64,000 bases of DNA from Citrobacter tructae. Lineage in GTDB: Bacteria > Pseudomonadota > Gammaproteobacteria > Enterobacterales > Enterobacteriaceae. Where the stretch lies: the NCBI RefSeq assembly GCF_004684345.1, contig NZ_CP038469.1, positions 1,612,001 to 1,676,000 of the forward strand. The letters run 5' to 3'. The notes beneath the pieces are model-generated. The model was given only the letters and a program-made list of their open reading frames with translations. It was not told where the DNA came from and did not search any database. The stretch's first letter is position 1, and each line of letters opens with the position of its first letter. A program made the translations under genes and the position numbers. Of this stretch, positions 52,679 to 62,208 are shown piece by piece.

Positions 52679-53100
52679 TTATTTTAATTTATTTTTTGAA
52701 CGTTTTAATTTCAACCATTGTCCTTGGCCATAAGCAAGCGGCATACCTTTTATATACATATTGCTACCTTTCTTCAAAAGATGAAATTGAGGTGATGGAT
52801 ACGCGCAGCCATCCGATCCACCTAAATATTTTAACAAATACTCACCATTGTTTTTTTCAATATCATAATTACCATCACAGGAGATCGGTGCATGCCACGT
52901 TGTTATCTTAATGTTTGCTTTTTTTGATTATCTAAAATAACCAGATCATATCGAATATATACCTGAGAACCGTCGGCTAATTTCTCTCCATTCATTTCTA
53001 GAAAATATCTTTCATTAGGCTGTACACGATCTGAAGCACTCGAAGAACAAACAAAAAGAGATATCAAAAAGAAAAAAGAACATAGAATTCGATTACTCAT
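52679..53100 (-). pseudogene. DUF5991-like paralogue with a homopolymer frameshift
   Basis: The frame begins MSNRILCSFFFLISLFVCSS, a signal peptide, and goes on VQPNERYFLEMNGEKLADGS to DNQKKQTLR and a stop. Adding one A to the run of seven (52919-52925) opens the rest: KANIKITTWHAPISCDGNYD, EYLLKYLGGSDGCAYPSPQF, ending RSKNKLK. The joined sequence of about 140 residues aligns with the intact protein at 51555 (WHA...CDG.Y). It was, or by slippage still can be, a second immunity-like protein. GGAG precedes the ATG. Confidence 0.75.
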
Positions 53101-53113
53101 ACATTTTTCTCCT

Positions 53114-53623
53114 TCAGCCTGCACAAACCACATCAGTTAGCTTTAGCTGATCTTTATTGATTGAACCAAAAGTATATGAACAACTTATTTCGGCGGTCAT
53201 ATCATCAGGAGCTGAGATAAGCATGTTCTCGAAAACAATGATCTGACCATTTTTGATTTTAGCTTCAAAGGAATAATCACCAGTCTTATCTTTGAAGACT
53301 TTCTTAGCATTTGAATTTAACGAGTCGCCATTTATTAATTCTGATTCAATAAAGTTTATGAAATATTTTTTTGATACTTCACCGTTAAAAATAACATTTG
53401 AATTATGTTTGTCACTATCACCAAATGAATCTGGAGGCGACTTCTTGAAATCTATAAACAATCCGGGGCTTAGTTTATAAGAAGACAGTTTTGAATAATC
53501 AACCTCAGAAATTGTTGGATGTGAAAAAATTTCTGAGAATTGTTTAAAATAATTAGCACATGCCGAATCACCTGCAATCGAGCTAATTGAAATAAATAAT
53601 AAAGCAAATATAATTTTTTTCAT
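53114..53623 (-). CDS. Exported protein, putative immunity to the peptidoglycan effector
   Basis: 169 residues with a signal peptide (MKKIIFALLFISISSIAGDS). The mature chain is mixed alpha/beta, with three cysteines in all (CANYF, ISCSYTF, VVCAG), and no family I can name. It starts nine bases after the stop of the large effector, the closest immunity position, and is the only one of the four following small genes besides the DUF5991-like one that is intact. Best single candidate for periplasmic immunity against that effector. Confidence 0.7.
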   Translation of the reverse strand: MKKIIFALLFISISSIAGDSACANYFKQFSEIFSHPTISEVDYSKLSSYKLSPGLFIDFKKSPPDSFGDSDKHNSNVIFNGEVSKKYFINFIESELINGDSLNSNAKKVFKDKTGDYSFEAKIKNGQIIVFENMLISAPDDMTAEISCSYTFGSINKDQLKLTDVVCAG

Positions 53624-53632
53624 TTGTTAACC

Positions 53633-56536
53633 TTAGTGGGTGTCAGAGTAACTTGAACTAGGACCAGAAACATTAATTACCTTCAATTCGTAATCCTCTG
53701 GTCTAACAATATACCCTTTTGGTTTCATTAAAAATTTAATGGATGATGCTGAGTTGGCCCTGATAGAGATACAGTTTGCCGTCCCTACGCGCCCCCCGCC
53801 CTGGTTTCCACCCAAGATAAGCAGTCGTCCATCAGGATTAATGCCACATACGAATCCAACATGACTATAGTTCATAACGTCAATAGCCCCATAGAACGGC
53901 TTATCTACAATCTCACCATTTTCCCAAGTTCCATGCCCCCATGAATAAGCCAAAGCACTATGTGTTGCTAATGGAGCATATTTGGTCTGCATTAAACACC
54001 AATTCACAAATGATGAACACCATGAGGTTGTGCCATCGCTGCCCCTGGCAGTCGTTGTATTATGATATATTTTAATTTTATTATTTAACTCAGAATCGGT
54101 CTCAATTAAATTTCTGTATTGACTAAACTCTGACAACGCTACTGGCATCCAATCTGGCCCATCAGATTTTTCCCCTATGCAATCACACTGATTCCTATAC
54201 CTCTCACCTTCACTAATTAAAGTATTCAGCCTGACAAGCAACTCTCTTTTTTGTATCAGTCCATCATTATTTCCTTTATTACCATGTTCTGTAGAATCTA
54301 AACTGGCATTCATCTTGTAAGCTCTTTCATTGTCCACCTTTGAATACAGAACTGCATCATCTGGTTTACCAACACCTTCAGGACAAAAAATGTATGTGTA
54401 CACATCTTCCGGAGTTTTAATCTGATCGAATTTATCTTTATTTGACGTGAAATATAGTTTGACATAATCCAACTGTTCAATCTCATCCATAAGTGCAAGC
54501 TGCAGTTTAGTCAGACTCATATTGTTGGTTATATTTATCTGCTGTACTGCCATTGACGTAAATTGAATCAATCCGACCGCATTCTGCTCTACCAAGCTAT
54601 TATCTTTAGTAATTTCATCTCTTGTAAATGCATGAAGCTCAATTTTAGGTCTTGGACCTGATTTTCCTGAAACAAATATAATATCGCCGTTCTTGTGGCG
54701 TACTTTTCTGTAAGCTATAACGGAAGATGAGAACATTCTGTTCGTTTCAACTGACATGCATCCCATTAAAACATCCGCATATCTTAATTTCTCAGCTTCG
54801 CCCCACATTTCGGCACAAATTTTAATAACTTTCTTTCTAAATAAGCATGCCTTCGCTGCCCCTAGCCTCTGATTTACAACTTCACCCCAGATTAATTTTG
54901 CACAATCTTCTTCAGTTTTCAGCGCTGACAAAAACACTATCGGATGCATATGCCAGACAGCCTTACCAGAGGTAAAGGGCTCAACCTTGCTCATCCACTC
55001 CATATCGTCCAGCCACTTCTTGGCAAAATCGATGCGCAGGGTGTCATAATCTTGGAAGAATGCGGTCCATTTCTGGTGACTGCTTCCACCAAACCATTCG
55101 CTTTCATGTTTCACAACCATGCGGGAAACAATATCGCGCACTCCCATCTCAGGATGGTGCAGCGCAGTGAACAACTCTCTTTCTGAAAGTTGCCCATCCT
55201 TGTCGGTATCCATTTTGTCGATCATGCCCTTATAAAAACTGGACATCTGTTTTTCCTGAATACCACGTTCCGGTCTGACTTGTTCGGCGAGCCACTGGTA
55301 TGCAGACTTCATCCACCCCTCTTTCAGCGAAGCTGACATATCTGACGTACTCTCCTCGACCAATGCGGAGAAACCGAGTTCTTTCAACCAGTACTGCTCA
55401 AACACATCCACATAATCCTGAATCAACCAGCTCTGTTGACCCAACTGGTAATATGTTTTCTCGCTGGCAGTTTTCGGACTGCATTTATCCACAGGCAAAA
55501 TGACATGCATGTCCTTGCTTACAGGGGATGTCGTTTTGGTAAAGGTATCGCCGGAATTTGTATAGAGCATTGCGTCAGGGTGCACGCGAATATATTTCCT
55601 CCCCTCTTTAATTTGCCCTGGATTATCCAGAAATGACGGCATCCGGCTATCGGCACTGAGAACTTCAACATGCGCATAAGTACTGCTGCTGGTTTTCGCC
55701 ATTCCTGCGGGCGCAATGTCTTCTCCGAGGAAACCAATAGCATCCCCGGCGTTTATTTTCAGTGGCTGATCGGGCTTTGTAACCGTATCAAAGGTTCCTT
55801 TCGCAACGGCTTGCTGCATCCAACTCGGCAACCGAGCATACTGTTCACCGTCCTGAATCATATACTCTGGAGAGGTTGTGACCCAGAATGGTTCTCCTGT
55901 CGATTTTCCATCTGTATCAATCGACTGAGCCAGGCCAAAGGGTTGATTCGCTTGCCCTTTATAGCTATACAGCCCTTCTGTAAGAAGAAGTACACGGGAG
56001 TCTTTCGCTAATGTGCCATTCGATGATTCCGGAATGGCTATGTCACCAGAACCTGTCTGGCTGGCCTCGTATTTTCCCTTAGGGTGTTTCTTTACGCCAC
56101 TTGTAGCCAACACCTTCATGCGCTTGCGCTTTTCAAATGCCGATAACGGTGCCAGGCCTAAATATAGTGTGTAAAACTCGAGCCACGTTTTATCATTTTT
56201 AGGATCGGGTTGGCAGACTGACTTCACCAGCACAAAAGTCGTTGTGTACTGCACTGGCTGGCCGAGATACGTACTCTTTTTGTAATCCTTGTTCACTCGC
56301 CAGGCCACCACGTCACCACCGGCCATGCACTGCAGCGGCACTGCGGTCTCCATCGTCTCCGGTTTAAGCACGGAGGCTGGAGCCGATTTCTCAGTAATGT
56401 GGAGTCCGCCGTGCCACATCTTATTGGTGCCTGCAAGCCAGGAACCATGAGGCTCCTGACCAATCAGCCTCATCATTTCATCAAGCGTGGCGTAGTTCTC
56501 ACCGTTTTGTTTACGGGCAGGGAAACAGGTTTTCAT
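53633..56536 (-). CDS. Multidomain peptidoglycan-hydrolase T6SS effector
   Basis: 967 residues, no signal peptide. Residues 1-130 hold a segment with MWHGGLHITEK reminiscent of M23 peptidases. An EF-hand lies at 443-454 (DTDKDGQLSERE). Residues about 585-745 form a lytic transglycosylase domain: LMGCMSVETNRMF (Glu597), QNAVGLIQFT, EQLDYVKLYF, and the CPEGVGKPDDAVL segment. The C-terminus (about 830-940) is a CHAP-type amidase of the TIGR02594 kind, SWCSSFVNWCL (Cys840), SHVGFVCG (His892), GGNQGG. Two enzymes in one chain could cut glycan and peptide. It follows vgrG by 11 bases and is followed by four small exported proteins. Confidence 0.85.
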   Translation of the reverse strand: MKTCFPARKQNGENYATLDEMMRLIGQEPHGSWLAGTNKMWHGGLHITEKSAPASVLKPETMETAVPLQCMAGGDVVAWRVNKDYKKSTYLGQPVQYTTTFVLVKSVCQPDPKNDKTWLEFYTLYLGLAPLSAFEKRKRMKVLATSGVKKHPKGKYEASQTGSGDIAIPESSNGTLAKDSRVLLLTEGLYSYKGQANQPFGLAQSIDTDGKSTGEPFWVTTSPEYMIQDGEQYARLPSWMQQAVAKGTFDTVTKPDQPLKINAGDAIGFLGEDIAPAGMAKTSSSTYAHVEVLSADSRMPSFLDNPGQIKEGRKYIRVHPDAMLYTNSGDTFTKTTSPVSKDMHVILPVDKCSPKTASEKTYYQLGQQSWLIQDYVDVFEQYWLKELGFSALVEESTSDMSASLKEGWMKSAYQWLAEQVRPERGIQEKQMSSFYKGMIDKMDTDKDGQLSERELFTALHHPEMGVRDIVSRMVVKHESEWFGGSSHQKWTAFFQDYDTLRIDFAKKWLDDMEWMSKVEPFTSGKAVWHMHPIVFLSALKTEEDCAKLIWGEVVNQRLGAAKACLFRKKVIKICAEMWGEAEKLRYADVLMGCMSVETNRMFSSSVIAYRKVRHKNGDIIFVSGKSGPRPKIELHAFTRDEITKDNSLVEQNAVGLIQFTSMAVQQINITNNMSLTKLQLALMDEIEQLDYVKLYFTSNKDKFDQIKTPEDVYTYIFCPEGVGKPDDAVLYSKVDNERAYKMNASLDSTEHGNKGNNDGLIQKRELLVRLNTLISEGERYRNQCDCIGEKSDGPDWMPVALSEFSQYRNLIETDSELNNKIKIYHNTTTARGSDGTTSWCSSFVNWCLMQTKYAPLATHSALAYSWGHGTWENGEIVDKPFYGAIDVMNYSHVGFVCGINPDGRLLILGGNQGGGRVGTANCISIRANSASSIKFLMKPKGYIVRPEDYELKVINVSGPSSSYSDTH

Positions 56537-56547
56537 TCAGGTAATCC

Positions 56548-58908
56548 TTAGCGTGACATTATCCCATCTGACTCAGATGGCTGCAGTTCAAGAGTGGTTT
56601 TATCGAACACAGGCGGATTGCTCTGCATATTCGCTGCCACCATTGGCACCTGATAGCGCGCCGCTTTGGTAATAAAATCCCCGTTCGTCCCATGCTCGAT
56701 CCCGCTCTCACTCAGCTTCAGATACGAACCACCGCCATTCAGCGTCAACGTTTTCGGCGTACTGATGATGATTTCATTCTTGCTACTGGTGACCGTGAAC
56801 TGCTGGTCGGCGCTCATTTCCAGCGTGCTGTGCTGGGCGCGCACTTCGACATTCCCGAGGTTCGCGATGACTTTCGCGCCCGCTTTATGCGCAAACACCC
56901 CCAGAGACTGCTCAGCACTTATCGTGACATTTTTCATCGCCCCGATATCAACATGCTGCCCGGCGGTGACCATGGTGTTTTTTGCACTGGTCAGTTGAAG
57001 GTGCTCACCGGAGGTCAATGCGATACCCTGCGGGGCAGAAGCCAGTACCACGGCGGACTGCAAATCCTTCAGGCGGCTTTGCAGCAGGTTGTTTTGCGAC
57101 TGGATATCACAGGTCAGCGCTTTGGCCTGTCCGGCTGCGCCATTCAGCGCCTGCATCTCGCTGTTAGCCTGGGTTATCTGGCTGACCGCCGGGTTCATCT
57201 CCAGCACTTGTCCCTGGCCTTTGGCCTGGGTATCTGCGGTCAGGTACACACCGCGGGCAGCACGCACCGCCCCAAACTCGTCGGTACGCAGTTCAAAACC
57301 CGTACCGCGCTGTTCGCGTTGGGCATCGACCAGATGGCCGATATTGAGCTGCGTTTTGCCGAACTCAGTCGCCAGCTTGATGTGCTCTTCCTGGCGCTTA
57401 TCTTCCAGGCGGAGTTTGTTGTTCGCGGGCGTTCGCAGGACGTTGCGCGTGTGGTTATCGTCAGTGACGTGATCCGGATGTTCTGAATCATGCTGGGCAT
57501 GGGCGATATACGGACGGTCTGGGTCACCCGCATCAAACATCACTGACACTTCGGTGCCGTCGATCAGCGGCGCATGGAAGCCGTAATTGTCACCGGCATA
57601 CGGCTTCGCCATCCGCAGCCACAGATAGGCATAACCCTGCTCGCTGCTGTTGCGGTCGAAATCCAGCTTTGTGCGATAGCGGCCCTGGCTATCAAGCCAA
57701 GCATAGGTATCGCCTTTTTCAGTACTTTCGACACGTGCCGGGAGCGTTCCGGCGATCACCGGGCGATTGTGCAGCGGCGGGCGATAGCACACGGCTTCGC
57801 TGTATGGGATCCCGGTAAAGGTCATCTTAAAACTTTGTTTACGCGAACCACTGCTCTTCACGCCAGTGATGACGATCCCGTCTTTCAGGTTGGCGGGAAG
57901 CGAGCCTTGCGGTTCAAGCACCTCACCCGGAGCCAGCACCGGGCTGCTTGTTTTACCCAAGACTGCCTGCTGCGCGTTCAGAATACGTTCATGACGCAGG
58001 CGAGCGTAGTAGGCTCCGCTCTCCGGCATCTGGGTATCCCCTTCGCTCAGGAAAGGCTCTGCGTAGTGATACACCTCGCCCGTGGTGATGCCGTCCGTCG
58101 TGCTGACAGACGTGGAACTGTCCTGCGGCGTCAGTGCCTCGCGATAGTTGTAATCACGGTTGGCAACGCTTCCTGAAACCACCTGATGGCCGGTTTTAAT
58201 ATCCCAGACGCTGAGCTGGCCGTTATCGCTGGTGCGTGATGGCGGGATCAACGGCAGCTTCACGCCAAACTGATACTGCTCCGGGCTGTCCTGGAAAATC
58301 ACCACATCCTGCTCGAGGCGACCGTCCATCTCGAAACGCCAGAAGATACCCACTTCAGCAAGAAGGCGCTGCACGAATTCGAGGTCGGTTTCGCGCCACT
58401 GAGTAATCAGTTCGCGTGCCGGGTAAGATTGCGACAGGCGAAACTCAAAATCCGCCCCTTCCAGTTCATGCTCGCGAAGGATCTTCTCCACCACTTCCGG
58501 GACGGACTGATTGAGGTATATCTCGCTGCGTCTGGTGTGCTTCATCAGGGCGATGCGCGGCACTATTTTCAGCGTGTAATACGTTTCATCGGCAGACGTT
58601 GAGAGACGCTGGAATGTCTCAACCACACCATAAACGGTACGGATGGGGGTGGCAGGCATGCCGTTAAATAACGGAACCTGAAACGCAAACGACGCCGGTT
58701 TAAGCAATATCGTGTCGCTGGCAATATCACGTTCGCTACAGGTCACTTTGACGGTGTAGTGCCAGGGTTCGCTGAGCTGTTCTTCCGCTTTGAAGCTAAA
58801 AACATCCAGGAAATGCGAACACCCGTGAACGTCCAGTCTATAGCGGGACATCCCCAGAAGTTCGTCGATTTTATCCTTCGCAAGAGCAATGACTGAATCA
58901 CTCATCAT
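56548..58908 (-). CDS. vgrG: VgrG spike protein (TssI), second complete copy
   Basis: 786 residues from MMSDSVIALAKDKIDELLGM. It has the gp27-like head (SVPEVVEKILREHELEGADF, ARELITQWRETDLEFVQRLL), the gp5 core (VIAGTLPARVESTEKGDTYA, DGTEVSVMFDAGDPDRPY), and the needle with DUF2345 (NTMVTAGQHVDIGAMKNVTI). It is about 35 residues shorter than the other VgrG and lacks the Ig-like tail. GAGGG precedes the ATG, and its start overlaps the end of clpV by 11 bases. Sequence differs clearly from the copy at 39223, so it is no recent duplicate. Its cargo is probably the peptidoglycan hydrolase just downstream. Confidence 0.95.
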   Translation of the reverse strand: MMSDSVIALAKDKIDELLGMSRYRLDVHGCSHFLDVFSFKAEEQLSEPWHYTVKVTCSERDIASDTILLKPASFAFQVPLFNGMPATPIRTVYGVVETFQRLSTSADETYYTLKIVPRIALMKHTRRSEIYLNQSVPEVVEKILREHELEGADFEFRLSQSYPARELITQWRETDLEFVQRLLAEVGIFWRFEMDGRLEQDVVIFQDSPEQYQFGVKLPLIPPSRTSDNGQLSVWDIKTGHQVVSGSVANRDYNYREALTPQDSSTSVSTTDGITTGEVYHYAEPFLSEGDTQMPESGAYYARLRHERILNAQQAVLGKTSSPVLAPGEVLEPQGSLPANLKDGIVITGVKSSGSRKQSFKMTFTGIPYSEAVCYRPPLHNRPVIAGTLPARVESTEKGDTYAWLDSQGRYRTKLDFDRNSSEQGYAYLWLRMAKPYAGDNYGFHAPLIDGTEVSVMFDAGDPDRPYIAHAQHDSEHPDHVTDDNHTRNVLRTPANNKLRLEDKRQEEHIKLATEFGKTQLNIGHLVDAQREQRGTGFELRTDEFGAVRAARGVYLTADTQAKGQGQVLEMNPAVSQITQANSEMQALNGAAGQAKALTCDIQSQNNLLQSRLKDLQSAVVLASAPQGIALTSGEHLQLTSAKNTMVTAGQHVDIGAMKNVTISAEQSLGVFAHKAGAKVIANLGNVEVRAQHSTLEMSADQQFTVTSSKNEIIISTPKTLTLNGGGSYLKLSESGIEHGTNGDFITKAARYQVPMVAANMQSNPPVFDKTTLELQPSESDGIMSR

Positions 58909-61561
58909 TCGCTCCCTCTACAGGTCTGGCGTCAAACCCCAGCCTAATCCCCTCTTCCTCACTCCATTCCATAGTCAGCAAAACCGGTTTCTGCTTCGCC
59001 GCCATATGGCTCAGCAGCTGCTGGCTCAGCACCGGCAAAATCTGCTGATTCAGCAGGCTGTCGACGTTGCGCGCCCCGGTGTCCGGCAGCAGACAAGCAG
59101 AGGTGAGCGCATCGTACAAACTCGATTCGATATGTGTGGTCAGCCCGTAGTGACGGTGCAGGCGCTTTCTCACCTGGCCAAGTTTCATCTCGACGATGGT
59201 GCGCATCGCCGTTTCCGCCAGCGGGCGATAGATCACCGTCTGGAAGCGGGCCAGCAGCGCGGGCTGGAAATGATCGCGCAGGATCGGACGTAGCAGTTCG
59301 TGCTGATCCGCTTCGGTCGCGTCCGGCTGTTCGTCCAGCAACTGCATCAGGTGATCGCTCCCGAGGTTGGACGTCATCAGGATCACCGTGTTGCGAAAAT
59401 CGATCTCGCGCCCTTCGCCGTCGCGCATAAAGCCGCGGTCAAACACCTGGTAGAACAGATTCATTACGTCCCGGTGCGCCTTTTCGACTTCATCGAGCAG
59501 GACCACGCTGTACGGACGTTTGCGCACGGCTTCGGTCAGAATGCCGCCCTGGCCGTAACCGACGTAGCCCGGAGGCGAACCCTTCAACTGAGAAACCGTG
59601 TGCGGCTCCTGGTATTCGGAGAGGTTGATGGTAATCAGGGATTTTTCCCCGCCGTACATCACGTCCGCCAGCGTCAGAGCAGTCTCGGTTTTGCCGGTGC
59701 CGCTCGGGCCGACCAGCAGGAACACGCCCTGAGGACCGTTCTCGGACGTCAGGCCGGTTTTGGAGGCGCGCAGGCGCCGGGCGATGGCGGCCAGCGCCAC
59801 GTCCTGGCCGACTACGCGCCTGCCGATTTCATTTTCCAGACTCAGCAGTTCGGTCTGCTCGTCTTTCATCAGGGACGAGAGCGGCACGCCGGTCCAGTCG
59901 GCAATGACGGTGGCGACGGTGCGCACATCCACGTCGACGGCCAACAGCGGATTGTTGTGCTGCATCCCGTTGAGTGCCTGTTGCAGGGCGTGGGTTTCGC
60001 TCTGGCGGGAGATGTCCTGGCGGGTCTCCAGCAACTGTTCGGTGAGTTTCAGCTCTGCGCCGTACTGGGTTTCCCGTTCGTCGAGTTCGACAATCAGGCA
60101 CACTTCTTCCTGCTCAATTACCGCCAGACGCTCGCCGTGCGCGGTGTGCCCCACTGCCAGATCTTCCAGCAGCGCCTGTTTCTCCATCGCCAGAGACGTG
60201 AGCTGCGCACGGATGCGGGTCAGCGGCTCCGGCACGGTGTCGAGGCTCATGCGCACCCGGGCAGCGGCGGTGTCGAGCAGATCGACCGCTTTGTCCGGCA
60301 GCTGGCGGCCCGTCAGGTAACGGCGGGAGAGCGTCACCGCGGCGCGAACCGCGTCGTCATTGATGTGCACGTTGTGGTGTCCGGCGTAGCGGGATTTGAG
60401 GCCACGCAGCATCAGGCAGGCGGTGTCGTCGTCCGGCTCGTCCACTTTCACCATCTGGAAGCGACGCTCCAGCGCGGCGTCGCGCTCGAAATACTGTTTG
60501 TACTCAGACCAGGTGGTGGCGGCGATGGTGCGCAGTTCGCCACGCGCGAGGGCCGGTTTCAGCAGGTTGGCGGCATCCGCGCCGCCCGCCTGGTTGCCCG
60601 CGCCGATGATGGTGTGCGCTTCATCGATGAACAGTAAAACTGGCACCGGAGACTGCTGGACGGCATCAATCACATTTTTCAGGCGCTGCTCGAATTCGCC
60701 CTTCACGCCCGCGCCCGCCTGCAACAGGCCGAGATCGAGGGTGCGGAGGATCACCGGTTTGAGTGATTCCGGGACGTTGCCTTCGGCAATACGCAGCGCC
60801 AGCCCTTCCACCAGCGCGGTTTTCCCGACGCCCGGCTCACCGACCAGGATCGGGTTGTTTTTACGACGGCGGGAGAGGATGTCCACCATCTGGCGGATTT
60901 CCGTGTCGCGGCCAAACACCGGGTCGATTTTGCCCTCTTTCGCTTTGGCGGTGACATCCAGCGTGAATTTATCCAGCGCATTCTGGAGCGCCGGCGACAG
61001 CTCTCCCTCTTTCACTTCCGCGCCCACCGGACGGCCCACAAATTCCACTTCACCGCCGTGCGTCTGCGCCAGCTCTTCTTCCTGCTGGACTTCCGCACGC
61101 TCGTCGGACTGCGCATCCAGCAGCGGACGCAGGCGTTCGAGCTGGCTCTGGCCCAGCGTCAGCAGCGGCCACAGGCCGTCGCAGCGGATCAGTTTCGGGC
61201 TTTCGGTCAGGGCAATCAGCAGATGCTGGCTGCGGATTTGTTCCTCGCCCTGCAAGGAGGCGGCCATCCACGCCTGTTTCAGCAGCGTGTTGAGAGCGTC
61301 GGAGAGCGTCGGACGACTGCGCACCGAGCGCGGAAGCTGATCCAGCCAGCCCAGCAGCGCCTGCCACATCCCGTCCATATCCCACTCGTAGCGGCGCGCC
61401 AGCACGGTGAGGTCGCCTTCACCCTGCTCCAGCAGTTTCAGCAGCCAGTGCTCGGGCAGGATTTCAGCGTGGGCGCGGGTCTGGCACAGTGAGGCGGCCC
61501 CTTCCAGCGCGCGGGCGCAGTAAGGGTTAAGGCGACGTAACAGGACGGCTGAGTTTTCCAT
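58898..61561 (-). CDS. clpV: ClpV (TssH), T6SS sheath-recycling ATPase
   Basis: 887 residues from MENSAVLLRRLNPYCARALE; an earlier start would add nine basic residues before the normal N-terminus. It has the Clp-N domain, two AAA+ modules with Walker A GEPGVGKTALVEG and GPSGTGKTETALT, Walker B LLFIDEAHTI and VVLLDEVEKAH, and the coiled-coil M domain. ClpV disassembles contracted TssB/TssC sheath. It lies between hcp and vgrG. Confidence 0.97.
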   Translation of the reverse strand: MENSAVLLRRLNPYCARALEGAASLCQTRAHAEILPEHWLLKLLEQGEGDLTVLARRYEWDMDGMWQALLGWLDQLPRSVRSRPTLSDALNTLLKQAWMAASLQGEEQIRSQHLLIALTESPKLIRCDGLWPLLTLGQSQLERLRPLLDAQSDERAEVQQEEELAQTHGGEVEFVGRPVGAEVKEGELSPALQNALDKFTLDVTAKAKEGKIDPVFGRDTEIRQMVDILSRRRKNNPILVGEPGVGKTALVEGLALRIAEGNVPESLKPVILRTLDLGLLQAGAGVKGEFEQRLKNVIDAVQQSPVPVLLFIDEAHTIIGAGNQAGGADAANLLKPALARGELRTIAATTWSEYKQYFERDAALERRFQMVKVDEPDDDTACLMLRGLKSRYAGHHNVHINDDAVRAAVTLSRRYLTGRQLPDKAVDLLDTAAARVRMSLDTVPEPLTRIRAQLTSLAMEKQALLEDLAVGHTAHGERLAVIEQEEVCLIVELDERETQYGAELKLTEQLLETRQDISRQSETHALQQALNGMQHNNPLLAVDVDVRTVATVIADWTGVPLSSLMKDEQTELLSLENEIGRRVVGQDVALAAIARRLRASKTGLTSENGPQGVFLLVGPSGTGKTETALTLADVMYGGEKSLITINLSEYQEPHTVSQLKGSPPGYVGYGQGGILTEAVRKRPYSVVLLDEVEKAHRDVMNLFYQVFDRGFMRDGEGREIDFRNTVILMTSNLGSDHLMQLLDEQPDATEADQHELLRPILRDHFQPALLARFQTVIYRPLAETAMRTIVEMKLGQVRKRLHRHYGLTTHIESSLYDALTSACLLPDTGARNVDSLLNQQILPVLSQQLLSHMAAKQKPVLLTMEWSEEEGIRLGFDARPVEGANDE

Positions 61562-61676
61562 TTTCTCTCTCTTCTTTTTTCCGGGCACGCTACCGCCCTT
61601 CGCTGTGAACCGAAGCGCATAGGGTCAGGGAGGCGGATTGTGATTTTCCTGAGCGCCCGGCACGCAGACGCTCAAG

Positions 61677-61704
61677 AAAACTGCGGACAGGAAACCCTGC
61701 CCGC
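61677..61704 (-). terminator. Hairpin between hcp and clpV
   Basis: On the minus strand gcgggcag and ctgtccgc form an eight-pair stem (one G-U) around ggtttc, followed by agttttc. It lies 11 bases after the hcp stop. The short T run suggests partial termination, which would give more Hcp than ClpV. Confidence 0.6.
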
Positions 61705-61714
61705 AAAGGATTTA

Positions 61715-62206
61715 CTAAGCAGTAGTGCGCTCATTCCAGGAATCGGAATGAATGATGTTGCCGTCTTTGTAGGTCCAGGTGATTTTTTCGTAACGCAGTT
61801 CGATCATTTCCAGATGGTTGTGTTTTTCCATCGCAGGATCTTTGATGTCGTGCATTTTCGGCGCGACTTTTACCAGCTTCACGTTTTCCAGTTTGGTGTT
61901 GAAATACTCAACTTCCTGACCCGCGTCATTGATGCGATACCATTTGAACTCCGCAGATTTCAGGGTCTGACCGGTGGTCACCGCTTTGTACAGATACGGG
62001 CTGGAGGAGTCGATTTCCTTGGTGAACAGGAACGGCGTGTGGATACGGGTGCCGGTCAGCTTGCCGGTGTTGTTGTCGGTCGGGATGTACAGGTTGTGAT
62101 CCTGAGCAACGACTTCGATGCTGCCTTCGCGGTCCTTCACATCGACAGAACCTTTGATGTCTGCACCGCCGTCATCTTTCAGCCACAGATAAACTGGAAT
62201 TGCCAT
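61715..62206 (-). CDS. hcp: Hcp (TssD), T6SS tube protein
   Basis: 163 residues, beginning MAIPVYLWLKDDGGADIKGS, with LYIPTDNNTGKLTGTRIHTP and HLEMIELRYEKITWTYKDGN, the classic hexameric tube protein. It forms the inner tube that is fired out and can carry small effectors in its lumen. It begins two bases after the OmpA-domain gene; a hairpin follows. Confidence 0.97.
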   Translation of the reverse strand: MAIPVYLWLKDDGGADIKGSVDVKDREGSIEVVAQDHNLYIPTDNNTGKLTGTRIHTPFLFTKEIDSSSPYLYKAVTTGQTLKSAEFKWYRINDAGQEVEYFNTKLENVKLVKVAPKMHDIKDPAMEKHNHLEMIELRYEKITWTYKDGNIIHSDSWNERTTA

Positions 62207-62208
62207 TT

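Noticed and set aside
59300..60637. 445-codon open frame on the plus strand
   Set aside because: It is antisense to the conserved ATPase regions of clpV, with His- and Gln-rich low-sense sequence.
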